A stretch of DNA of 48,303 nucleotides. It comes from an uncultured Prevotellaceae bacterium. Its GTDB lineage: Bacteria > Bacteroidota > Bacteroidia > Bacteroidales > Bacteroidaceae. Below, piece after piece: positions 8,227-15,611 of the stretch (position 1 is its first letter; every line of letters starts with the position of its first letter). Location: assembly GCA_900320045.1 (NCBI GenBank), contig ONQT01000023.1, forward strand, positions 1-48,303. Direction: 5' to 3'. A program made the position numbers and the translations under genes. Below the pieces are notes generated by a model, which saw only the letters and a program-made list of their open reading frames with translations, had not been told where the DNA came from and ran no database searches.

Positions 8227-10422
8227 ATGAAAAAGGCATTTCTTACATTAACCATATTCACCATTGCTTCACTCTCTATTGCCCAGCAGGGAGATATGGG
8301 GAAGTTGTCTTTTTGGCTGACTGAGACAATGATACGACAACAGACTCACAGCAGCAGGCATGTTGCCGATGAATCACCCAGACTCACCACCACTTTCATC
8401 AAATTGAAGCATGGAATCGGCAATGATTTACTAAACGACTATGGTTGTAAGATTTATGCCCAGCTGGGTGATATTCGCATCGTCACAATACCCGTCAGTC
8501 AGTTAGAAGCGCTGGCAGTTCATCCTGACGTCATGCGTATCGAGGCCAGTCCATCCGGACAACCTACACTGGATCTGACGTCACAAGTTATCAATGCTTT
8601 GCCAGCATATCAACAAACGTCTCAACACCAAGCCTTTACAGGCAAAGGTGTCGTAGTGGGAATTATGGATGTAGGCTTTGACCTTACACATCCTACATTC
8701 TACAGCGGGCAGACATTGGAGGGCTATCGCATCAAGACTTTCTGGGACCAGCTGGACAAGGAAAGCCAGACAGATATCTTCCCCGTAGGTCGCGAATACA
8801 ACACGCCAGAAGATATTCTTTCATTAGGCTGTTCTAGGGATGCGAAAACACAGAACCACGGAACGCATACGACAGGCATTGCCGTCGGCAGCGGATTCGA
8901 TACGGCTTTTCGCGGAATAGCTTTTGAGAGCGACTTAGCCTTGGTAGCCAATGCTGTAACCAGTGACACCATATACATCGATGCTAAGGATTACGACAAA
9001 TACACCTCTGCCACCGATGCATTAGGATTTAAGTACCTTTTCGATTACGCCCAGCAACAGGGTAAGCCCTGTGTGGTTTCATTCAGCGAAGGCTATACGC
9101 CCTATTTGGACAAGGACGACCAACTCTACAGCGAATTTCTGGAAATGCTGATTGGTCCAGGACGTATTCTCGTCAGCTCAGCAGGCAACGAAAGTCTCAA
9201 TACCACCTATATGGAGAAGCCGGAAGGTGTGGAGGCAGCAGGCAGTTTCCTAAACGTTTCCAATAAGGCAGCCCACTATCGTATTTTGTCTGACGGCGAG
9301 CCCACCATCAGGCTAATATCCTATCAGGAGTCAACCGTTGTGTCCCAAGAACTCCGCATGCAGATGCACAACGATTTATGGAAAGACAATATGCTGTACG
9401 ACACATTGTTTATTGCGCAAGATACTTGCGCCGTTTCCATTAAACGCTATTCGTCAGAGCTCATCAACGGCCAGACGATGTATCTCATGACACTTACCGC
9501 CAACCGACCACTGAACCAACTTCCCCGTATTGCTTTCGTAACTGAAGGCAGCGAATGTCGTACAGAAGTATTTGGAAGCTCCAGCAACCAGCTTTTGAAT
9601 CAGGATACCGATCCTCGATGGAACGCAGCCCAGCGAGGTCACAATGTACTGGCTCCGGGATGTCTGAGTGCGCCGATTTGTGTCGGTTCAACATCACATC
9701 GTCAGTCGTATGTCAATGCCAAGGGTGAAACAGTAAAGAGCAGCTACGACGTCAAACCTGGCGAGTGGTCGCCATTCTCATCAACGGGACCAACTATGGG
9801 AGGACTGATGAAGCCTGACGTGGCGGCACCAGGACAGAACGTCATTTCCAGCATCAGCAGTTATTACTTTGCCGCCCACCCCAACTCAACCAGAACTCAT
9901 GTGGCCTATTCTGAGGTCAACGGCACAACTTATCCTTGGGCCAGCAATGTAGGAACATCGATGTCCACTCCTGCCGTTGCCGGTGCCATAGCCTTGTGGT
10001 TACAGGCTAATCCAAACCTGACAAAGGAAGACATCATGGCGACGCTGCAACGCACCTGCAAACATCCGGAGGAAGGACTGCCGTACCCCAACGAACGCTA
10101 CGGCTATGGTGAGATTGACGTCTATCGGGGACTGCTAGACGTTTTGGGTATAACCGGTATTTCCGACATCAGCCTCCACCAGCCACGCAACGTAGATGTG
10201 TTTGCACAGAACGGGCTGTTACATCTTTCTTTCAGCAAAACACCTTCCACACCTGTAGAATTATGCATCTATACAACAGGAGGGACAAAGATATACAAAA
10301 AAATGTTGGACGTCCAACAACACGAGATCACATTGCCGTTACCACCATCCCTGAAGGGTGTCTACGTGATACAATTAAAAGGAGAGAAAGGAGTAACCGG
10401 TTCACAACTGATTAGAAGTTAA
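8227..10422 (+). CDS. Secreted subtilisin-like (S8) serine protease with C-terminal sorting-like domain
   Basis: The 731-residue protein starts with a signal peptide ending near SIAQQ (residue 20), then a pro-region. The S8 catalytic domain shows Asp148 in IMDVGFD, His211 in NHGTHTTG, the oxyanion Asn321 in SSAGNES and Ser578 in GTSMSTPAVAG. A long insertion lies between the oxyanion Asn and the Ser, as in cell-surface subtilases of Bacteroidetes. The last 80 residues (from about 650) resemble a type IX secretion sorting domain, ending in a KGVYVIQL strand and a basic tail. It is probably exported to the cell surface or medium. Its place in a kinase/regulator operon suggests regulated production. 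Confidence 0.9.
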   Translation: MKKAFLTLTIFTIASLSIAQQGDMGKLSFWLTETMIRQQTHSSRHVADESPRLTTTFIKLKHGIGNDLLNDYGCKIYAQLGDIRIVTIPVSQLEALAVHPDVMRIEASPSGQPTLDLTSQVINALPAYQQTSQHQAFTGKGVVVGIMDVGFDLTHPTFYSGQTLEGYRIKTFWDQLDKESQTDIFPVGREYNTPEDILSLGCSRDAKTQNHGTHTTGIAVGSGFDTAFRGIAFESDLALVANAVTSDTIYIDAKDYDKYTSATDALGFKYLFDYAQQQGKPCVVSFSEGYTPYLDKDDQLYSEFLEMLIGPGRILVSSAGNESLNTTYMEKPEGVEAAGSFLNVSNKAAHYRILSDGEPTIRLISYQESTVVSQELRMQMHNDLWKDNMLYDTLFIAQDTCAVSIKRYSSELINGQTMYLMTLTANRPLNQLPRIAFVTEGSECRTEVFGSSSNQLLNQDTDPRWNAAQRGHNVLAPGCLSAPICVGSTSHRQSYVNAKGETVKSSYDVKPGEWSPFSSTGPTMGGLMKPDVAAPGQNVISSISSYYFAAHPNSTRTHVAYSEVNGTTYPWASNVGTSMSTPAVAGAIALWLQANPNLTKEDIMATLQRTCKHPEEGLPYPNERYGYGEIDVYRGLLDVLGITGISDISLHQPRNVDVFAQNGLLHLSFSKTPSTPVELCIYTTGGTKIYKKMLDVQQHEITLPLPPSLKGVYVIQLKGEKGVTGSQLIRS

Positions 10423-10521
10423 TGCCAAACAGGCCACCTACGGAATCTGCACAAAACAACCATTTCGAGCAATAACTGTAAATTATTGGCCAGAATCAGC
10501 GTCTAATTGATAATTATTTTG

Positions 10522-10529
10522 TAATTTTG
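10522..10529 (+). promoter_or_regulatory. Candidate -7 element abutting the acyltransferase start codon
   Basis: TAATTTTG fits the TAnnTTTG consensus, but it ends only five bases before the ATG at 10535. A transcript from here would start at or within a base or two of the start codon, i.e. be leaderless. No good -33 box is visible at 19-21 bases upstream, so this may be a chance match. Confidence 0.3.
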
Positions 10530-10534
10530 CCCAC

Positions 10535-11128
10535 ATGAAAGACAAAGAAGCATTGAGAGAAGGACTGAAAAGCTATCCGCAACTGAAGCGATGTCTCGAT
10601 TTCCTCGTCATGAATCAACGCGATGCCCGTCCTCGCTGGTATATCCGGCTGCTGGCACCTTTGTATCAGCGTCGTGGTCGTGGGGCGAAAATCTACCATA
10701 GCGTTAGGATGGACACTCCGCCCTATCGTCGCTTCTGGCTGGGACGGCACAGTGTCATTGAATCCTATTGCTGCATCAACAATGCTATGGGCGATGTCAC
10801 CATTGGCAGTTATACCCGCATTGGCCTGCATTGTACCATCATCGGACCTGTACACATCGGAAGCCACGTCAATCTGGCACAAGGCATCACGGTGACAGCC
10901 CTCAATCACAACTTTCAGGACACGTCACTCCGCATTGACCAGCAGGGTGTATCGACCAAGCCAACAATCATTGGTGATGATGTCTGGATTGGTGCCAATG
11001 CTGTCGTCCTGCCTGGTGTCACCGTCGGCAATCATGCCGTCATCGCTGCAGGTGCCGTCATTACGCACGATGTTCCTGCTAACACGGTGGTTGGCGGTAT
11101 ACCAGCCAAAGTACTGAAAACCCTCTAA
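10535..11128 (+). CDS. Left-handed beta-helix (hexapeptide) acyltransferase
   Basis: The 197-residue protein has an N-terminal helical part (1-60), then hexapeptide repeats from about 68 to 190: [48 protein letters not shown] and the closing [11 protein letters not shown]. His125 in TALNHNF is in the place of the catalytic His of WcaF/LacA-like O-acetyltransferases. It probably acetylates a sugar in surface polysaccharide synthesis, fitting the glycosyltransferase gene 27 bases downstream. The substrate cannot be told. Confidence 0.88.
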   Translation: MKDKEALREGLKSYPQLKRCLDFLVMNQRDARPRWYIRLLAPLYQRRGRGAKIYHSVRMDTPPYRRFWLGRHSVIESYCCINNAMGDVTIGSYTRIGLHCTIIGPVHIGSHVNLAQGITVTALNHNFQDTSLRIDQQGVSTKPTIIGDDVWIGANAVVLPGVTVGNHAVIAAGAVITHDVPANTVVGGIPAKVLKTL

Positions 11129-11155
11129 CCTCTCACCTCATAACTCTTAACTTCC

Positions 11156-12283
11156 ATGAAGATTGGTATAGAAGCACAGCGTATTTTCCGCAAGAACAAG
11201 CACGGCATGGATTATGTCGTGCTGCAGGAAATCCGAGAGCTTAGCCGCATGCAGACGCCTCATGAGTTCTACGTTTTCGTAAAACCCGGCGACGACCCTT
11301 GTGTGGAGAGTACAGAGCATGTTCACATCATTGAACTTCGTTGTCCCTCCTATCCGTTGTGGGAACAATGGGCGCTCCCCCGCGCTGTTCATCGATACGG
11401 CATCCAGCTACTGCATTGTACCAGTAATACTGCTCCGCTGTGGAGTCCGGTTCCACTGGTGCTGACGCTGCATGACATTATCTTCTTGGAACCTCGCGAC
11501 AAACAGAACCACTCTATTTATCAGAACTTAGGATGGCTCTATCGCAGACTGGTAGTGCCCCGCATTCTACCCCATTGCTGCCGTATCATTACCGTTAGCG
11601 ACTTCGAGTTGCAGAACATCATCGGAAAACTACACATACCACGTGAACGGATGGCTATGATTCATAATGGCTACAATGATTGGTTCCGTCCCGTCGACGA
11701 CAAGGACGAGGTATATAAAAAATATATCAGCGACAAGGGATACTTCTTCTTCCTCGGCAATACTGACCCCAAGAAAAATACAGAGCGTACACTTGTGGCT
11801 TACGCCAAATACCTGCGTCAGTCAATGACGAAGCGTCGCCTGCTGATGGCCGACCTCAACAAAGAGTATCTGGACGACATCATCCGTCGCAACGGTATTG
11901 AGGACATCCGCCAGCATATTGTCATGCCTGGATACATCGTCAACAGCGACCTGCCATATGTCTACAACAATGCCTATGCCTTCCTCTACACCTCGCTGCG
12001 CGAGAGTTTTGGCATTCCACTTTTGGAAGGGATGGCATGCGGCACGCCCGTTATTACCAGCAACACATCGTCCATGCCTGAAATTGGCGGAACGGAAGCC
12101 ATTCTCGTCAATCCGGAGTCGAGCGACGATATTGCCGAGGCCATGCTACGGTTGGAGACGGATGCTGCTTTCTATGAAAAGCAACGACAGATAGGCTTGC
12201 AACGTGTAAAGTTATTCTCGTGGCGTAAAACAACTGAGCAGCTGCTAAAGGTCTATCAGGAGTTAGAAACCGAACTTAAGTAA
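11156..12283 (+). CDS. GT4-family glycosyltransferase (GT-B fold)
   Basis: The 375-residue cytoplasmic enzyme has the two Rossmann halves of GT-B enzymes. The C-terminal half shows GYFFFLGNTDPKKN near 195-210, a GYI--SDLPYVYNNAYAF stretch near 260-280, and ESFGIPLLEGMACGTPVI near 285-302, with the E-x7-E nucleotide-sugar binding pattern of family 4. It likely transfers a sugar from a nucleotide donor during glycan assembly. The preceding acyltransferase and following RNA methyltransferase are closely spaced (27 and 8 bases), so transcription is probably shared. Acceptor and donor are not determinable. Confidence 0.9.
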   Translation: MKIGIEAQRIFRKNKHGMDYVVLQEIRELSRMQTPHEFYVFVKPGDDPCVESTEHVHIIELRCPSYPLWEQWALPRAVHRYGIQLLHCTSNTAPLWSPVPLVLTLHDIIFLEPRDKQNHSIYQNLGWLYRRLVVPRILPHCCRIITVSDFELQNIIGKLHIPRERMAMIHNGYNDWFRPVDDKDEVYKKYISDKGYFFFLGNTDPKKNTERTLVAYAKYLRQSMTKRRLLMADLNKEYLDDIIRRNGIEDIRQHIVMPGYIVNSDLPYVYNNAYAFLYTSLRESFGIPLLEGMACGTPVITSNTSSMPEIGGTEAILVNPESSDDIAEAMLRLETDAAFYEKQRQIGLQRVKLFSWRKTTEQLLKVYQELETELK

Positions 12284-12291
12284 GAGCACTT

Positions 12292-13038
12292 ATGTCTGTA
12301 AGCAAGAACCAAATAAAACTTGTTAAATCACTGGATTTCAAGAAGAACCGCCGTAAGGAAGGTTTATTTGTAGCCGAAGGTCCCAAGGTGGTCGGCGACC
12401 TGTTGAGGGCTGGCTTCACCTCGCACTTTATCTTTGCAACGGAGTCTTATCTAAAAGATTTCAGGAATGCCTTGGCTGTGACGGACGAGGAACTACGCAA
12501 ATTGTCGTTCCTACAGCATCCGCAGGGAGTGCTGGGCGTATTTCAGATACCAGCCCCACTCACTCCTCAGACATCATCCATCAGCCCTCATTCCTCAGTC
12601 CTCGCATTGGCTTTGGACGGTGTGCAGGATCCTGGTAATATGGGGACCATCATCCGCATTGCCGACTGGTTCGGCATAGACACCATCTACTGTTCGCCCG
12701 ATACTGCCGATGCCTACAACCCCAAGGTTGTCCAGGCAACGATGGGTAGCATTGCGCACGTACATCTTATTTATTGTGATCTGGTGGAATTGCTATCTCA
12801 TGCTGACTGTCCTGTCTACGGCACACTGCTCGACGGACAAGACATCTATCGTCAGGAGTTATCCTCTGAAGGCATCATTGTGATGGGTAACGAGGGAAAC
12901 GGCATCTCTGAGGCAGTTCGTCCATTGATTACGCACCGTCTGCTTATTCCCAACTTCAACCCCCATGCGGCTACTGCGGAAAGTCTGAACGTAGCCATTG
13001 CAACGGCCATCACCTGTTCAGAGTTCCGTCGCCGCTAA
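12292..13038 (+). CDS. TrmH/SpoU-family RNA 2'-O-methyltransferase
   Basis: The 248-residue SPOUT enzyme has an N-terminal substrate-binding domain (1-85; FVAEGPKVV) and a C-terminal knotted domain with the SpoU motifs: motif 1 DPGNMGTIIRIADWFG near 112-127, motif 2 VMGNEGNGIS and motif 3 with SLNVAIATAI. It uses S-adenosylmethionine to methylate a ribose in rRNA or tRNA; the target base is unknown. Bases 12553-12602, coding for the linker between the two domains, look like the repetitive pyrimidine-rich spacers seen between genes here. Its stop overlaps that of the convergent maf gene. Confidence 0.93.
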   Translation: MSVSKNQIKLVKSLDFKKNRRKEGLFVAEGPKVVGDLLRAGFTSHFIFATESYLKDFRNALAVTDEELRKLSFLQHPQGVLGVFQIPAPLTPQTSSISPHSSVLALALDGVQDPGNMGTIIRIADWFGIDTIYCSPDTADAYNPKVVQATMGSIAHVHLIYCDLVELLSHADCPVYGTLLDGQDIYRQELSSEGIIVMGNEGNGISEAVRPLITHRLLIPNFNPHAATAESLNVAIATAITCSEFRRR

Positions 13039-13607
13039 AACCCTTTAAGTGCTTCGTAGATGCGCTGCACGGGAAGTCCCATCACGTTGAAGTAACTGCC
13101 ATTCAGGGCTGTGACGCCAATGTAGCCAATCCATTCCTGAATGCCATAGGCTCCGGCCTTGTCCATCGGCTGGTAGCGCTTCACATAGTAGTCTATCTCC
13201 TCCTCCGTAAACACCTTGAACGTCACGTCCGTCTCCACCGAAAAACTGACCTGCTTGTCTCTCGTGGTGAGGGTTACGCCGGTGATGACTTGATGAGTCT
13301 TACCACTGAGTTCGTGCAACATACGACAGGCATCGGCCTCATTCTTGGGTTTTCCCAATACCTCGCGTCCTAACACCACGATGGTGTCGGCAGTAATCAC
13401 CAGTTCGTCCTGCGCCATCGTGCTCAAATAGGCAGCAGCCTTTTTCTTGGAGATATATTCCGCTATCTGCTTCGTCGGCAGGTCGTGGGGGTACGACTCG
13501 TCGATATCCTTGATGATACGCACCTCGAAATCGAGGTCTAGTCCTGCCAACAGTTCTTTTCTTCTGGGCGAATTACTCGCCAAAATAATCCTATAATGCG
13601 GTAGCAT
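13035..13607 (-). CDS. maf: Maf-family nucleoside triphosphate pyrophosphatase
   Basis: The 190-residue protein has the Maf signatures LASNSPRRKELL near the N-terminus, ITADTIV near residue 70 and THQVITGVTL near 105. Maf proteins hydrolyse non-canonical or pyrimidine NTPs (dTTP/UTP type) to the monophosphate. I chose ATG at 13607; a GTG at 13616 is in frame three codons upstream but would extend past the usual start of the family. It is the last gene of a minus-strand group with kdsC. The tail overlaps the end of the opposite-strand methyltransferase by a few bases. Confidence 0.93.
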   Translation of the reverse strand: MLPHYRIILASNSPRRKELLAGLDLDFEVRIIKDIDESYPHDLPTKQIAEYISKKKAAAYLSTMAQDELVITADTIVVLGREVLGKPKNEADACRMLHELSGKTHQVITGVTLTTRDKQVSFSVETDVTFKVFTEEEIDYYVKRYQPMDKAGAYGIQEWIGYIGVTALNGSYFNVMGLPVQRIYEALKGF

Positions 13608-13616
13608 ATTCTTCAC

Positions 13617-13670
13617 TTATCACTTCCAAAGCGGAAGCAAATTCTTCACTCTTCATTCTTCACTCTTCAC
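13617..13670. repeat. Stuttered CTTCACTCTTCA-type spacer between kdsC and maf
   Basis: The spacer contains short imperfect tandem copies of TTCACTCTTCA with interruptions. It is one of several repetitive intergenic spacers in this window and carries no recognisable gene or terminator hairpin, apart from a short GCTTCC/GGAAGC-like inverted pair near 13624-13640. Confidence 0.6.
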
Positions 13671-14189
13671 TTACCATCCGAACGCCTTCTCGTCCTTCAG
13701 CCACTTGCCCTGGGCCTTCAGTGTCTGTTCTATGACATCCCGTCCGCAGCCTTTCCCGCCATCATAACCACTGATGTAGATGCTGACCTCGCGAATCTCA
13801 TGACAAGCATCCTTGGGACATACTGGACACCCCACGCGATGCATCACCTCCAAATCGGGAATGTCGTCACCCATGAACATCACCTCGTCATCCTCCAATC
13901 CGTATTTGGACTTGAACTCCTCGTAGGTTTTGATTTTTACGGCAGCACCTAAGTAGATGTCCTCCATACCCAAGCCTTCATAGCGCGTTCGCACAGCTTC
14001 TATCTTACAGCCGCTGATGATGGCAATGCGCAGTCCCATCTTCATGGCTAGCTGAATAGCGTAGCCGTCCTTGATATTGACGGTGCGCAGCGGCGTACCT
14101 TCCAAGTCGAGAGCGATGGTGGAACACGACAAAACACCGTCGAGGTCAAACACGATGGCTCGTATCTTCTGTAAGTCGTAATTGATCAT
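13671..14189 (-). CDS. kdsC: 3-deoxy-D-manno-octulosonate 8-phosphate phosphatase (HAD family)
   Basis: The 172-residue protein has the HAD motifs FDLDGVL (Asp15, Asp17), Ser59 in IAIISG, a Lys near 85 and [10 protein letters not shown] (Asp108, Asp109), without a cap domain. This is the compact tetrameric KdsC type that makes Kdo for lipopolysaccharide. The start is set at ATG 14189 (MINYDLQK) because the KdsC family begins there; the frame stays open upstream but only over the neighbouring gene. The gene overlaps the 3' end of the DUF2520 gene by 44 bases, suggesting coupled translation. Confidence 0.92.
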   Translation of the reverse strand: MINYDLQKIRAIVFDLDGVLSCSTIALDLEGTPLRTVNIKDGYAIQLAMKMGLRIAIISGCKIEAVRTRYEGLGMEDIYLGAAVKIKTYEEFKSKYGLEDDEVMFMGDDIPDLEVMHRVGCPVCPKDACHEIREVSIYISGYDGGKGCGRDVIEQTLKAQGKWLKDEKAFGW

Positions 14190-14970
14190 GTGGTTCTGTT
14201 GCTTTTTGATGAATACTCTTGGATAGCAGTCGGTAGATGTCTTGCAGTACGGGTTCGTCGGCCAGCAGGTCGCCCTGCATCCGGATGACGTTCTCGTCGT
14301 ATCGCACGGCAGGCCCCGTCTGTGCATCCTGCGGGTGCATCCCGTGAACCTTCCGCGCCGTCTCGTCAATGAGTGGCAGCATGACGTCGAAGGGCAATCC
14401 CTTCTTCGCCAGTACATCAGCAGCCAGCGCATAGCAGTGGTTGGCGAAGTTGCACGCAAAGACGGCCGCCAAGTGCAGGTACTTACGGTCTGCGGTCGAC
14501 AGTTCGTAGACTTTCTGGCTGACTGAATCAGCCAGCACACGAAGCACGCCCAATGTTTCGGCGGTTGCGTCAGCGCTGGTCGTGTAGTCGGCGGTTTTGC
14601 CGTCGACAGCGGCTTTGCCGCTTCCTCCCGCCTCGATAAATATCGGTATTTCGCGGAAGCTCACCTGTCGCTCTTTCGAGAACGTCTGCATGGGATAGAA
14701 TACGCCGTATCTACTGCAATAGCCCTCAAAGACATCAACGGACATCGAGCCTGCGGTATGCACAAAGAACTGATCCTCCCTACCCTTCGTGGCATGGGCT
14801 ATCACTTCCCGCAGGGCACTGTCCTTCACGCTAATGATGTAGACGCCTGCCTGCTGGGGAAGTTCCTCCAGCGTCCGACTGTTGACGCTCGTCACGTCAT
14901 GACCAGCCTGTTGCAGTGCCGGCAACAGATTCGTCGCCAGCCGCCCCCGACCTATCAGTGCTATTGTCAT
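14146..14970 (-). CDS. Rossmann-like/DUF2520 protein
   Basis: The 274-residue protein has an N-terminal NAD(P)-binding Rossmann fold ([17 protein letters not shown], residues 3-19), related to pyrroline-5-carboxylate reductase and ketopantoate reductase-like proteins. A C-terminal helical DUF2520-type domain covers about 125-255 and includes the [18 protein letters not shown] segment. Substrate and reaction are not established for this family. It is followed by kdsC with a 44-base overlap and preceded by a nitroreductase gene ending 2 bases upstream, so these genes are probably one operon. Confidence 0.88.
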   Translation of the reverse strand: MTIALIGRGRLATNLLPALQQAGHDVTSVNSRTLEELPQQAGVYIISVKDSALREVIAHATKGREDQFFVHTAGSMSVDVFEGYCSRYGVFYPMQTFSKERQVSFREIPIFIEAGGSGKAAVDGKTADYTTSADATAETLGVLRVLADSVSQKVYELSTADRKYLHLAAVFACNFANHCYALAADVLAKKGLPFDVMLPLIDETARKVHGMHPQDAQTGPAVRYDENVIRMQGDLLADEPVLQDIYRLLSKSIHQKATEPHDQLRLTEDTSHRV

Positions 14971-14972
14971 TT

Positions 14973-15497
14973 CTAATACTTATCCACGTGAACGTTCTCC
15001 CACTTCAGCTTATCCTCGTTTTGCGGCTTGCGCTCGTCGGCCTTATAGCCCAACGCCAAGACGCAGAGGCACGACAGGTTCTCGGGAATGCCCAGCACAC
15101 CCTGAATCACCGTGTCGGCCGATGTGCCGTCGCTGAGTCCACGGCCACGCATCTGCACCCAGCAAGAACCCAAGCCTAATTCCTCGGCCTGATACTGCAT
15201 GGAGATAGCGGCAATGGAGCCATCTTCCACCCAGCAGTCGTTCTGCATGGGGTCGCCTAACACGACAATAGCCAGTCGTGCATCCTTGATAAACTGACCA
15301 CCTAAGTCCTTGGCATCCGACAGCTTCTCCAGGTCGGTTTTGTCTTCTACCAGCACAAACTGCCAGGCGCGCTGACTCTTCGACGTAGGAGCCATCAAGC
15401 CTGCACGGAGTATTGTCTTCACGTCCTCGCCGCTGATTTCCTGCTCTGTAAACTTACGATGCGAGCGGCGCTGTTGTACTAAATCCTTAAAGTCCAT
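14973..15497 (-). CDS. Nitroreductase-family flavoprotein
   Basis: The 174-residue protein opens with MDFKDLVQQRRSHRKF, the Arg-rich FMN-phosphate binding stretch of nitroreductases. It continues with LMAPTSKSQRAWQFVLV and a C-terminal LCVLALGYKADER strand and loop. Such enzymes use FMN and NAD(P)H to reduce quinones, nitro compounds or flavins; the physiological substrate is unknown. The start is taken at ATG 15497, since the in-frame extension upstream runs into the AT-rich promoter region and is not family-like. It diverges from htpG. Confidence 0.92.
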   Translation of the reverse strand: MDFKDLVQQRRSHRKFTEQEISGEDVKTILRAGLMAPTSKSQRAWQFVLVEDKTDLEKLSDAKDLGGQFIKDARLAIVVLGDPMQNDCWVEDGSIAAISMQYQAEELGLGSCWVQMRGRGLSDGTSADTVIQGVLGIPENLSCLCVLALGYKADERKPQNEDKLKWENVHVDKY

Positions 15498-15549
15498 ATC
15501 GTTGTTTTTTAGCTTTACGGCTGCGAAGTTACAAAGAAAAATCGAATTT

Positions 15550-15565
15550 TGGCACGATGTTTGCA
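15550..15565 (+). promoter_or_regulatory. Sigma-54 (-24/-12) promoter candidate for htpG
   Basis: The bases TGGCACG-ATGT-TTGCA match the RpoN consensus TGGCACG-N4-TTGCW at every defined position, with GG and GC separated correctly. The predicted start near 15576 gives a leader of about 36 bases before htpG. The overlapping GATGTTTG at 15556-15563 also resembles, with one mismatch, the Bacteroidetes -7 box, so a housekeeping promoter is an alternative. No upstream activator site could be identified. Confidence 0.5.
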
Positions 15566-15611
15566 GAAAAATGAGCAGAACCAAGAAAGTTTATATAAAT
15601 AAATAAGGTAT

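Noticed and set aside
15581-15611. AAATAAATAAGGTAT shared by the htpG leader and the 46500 terminator stem
   Set aside because: A 15-base AT-rich match at two unrelated sites; probably chance, with no further similarity around it.
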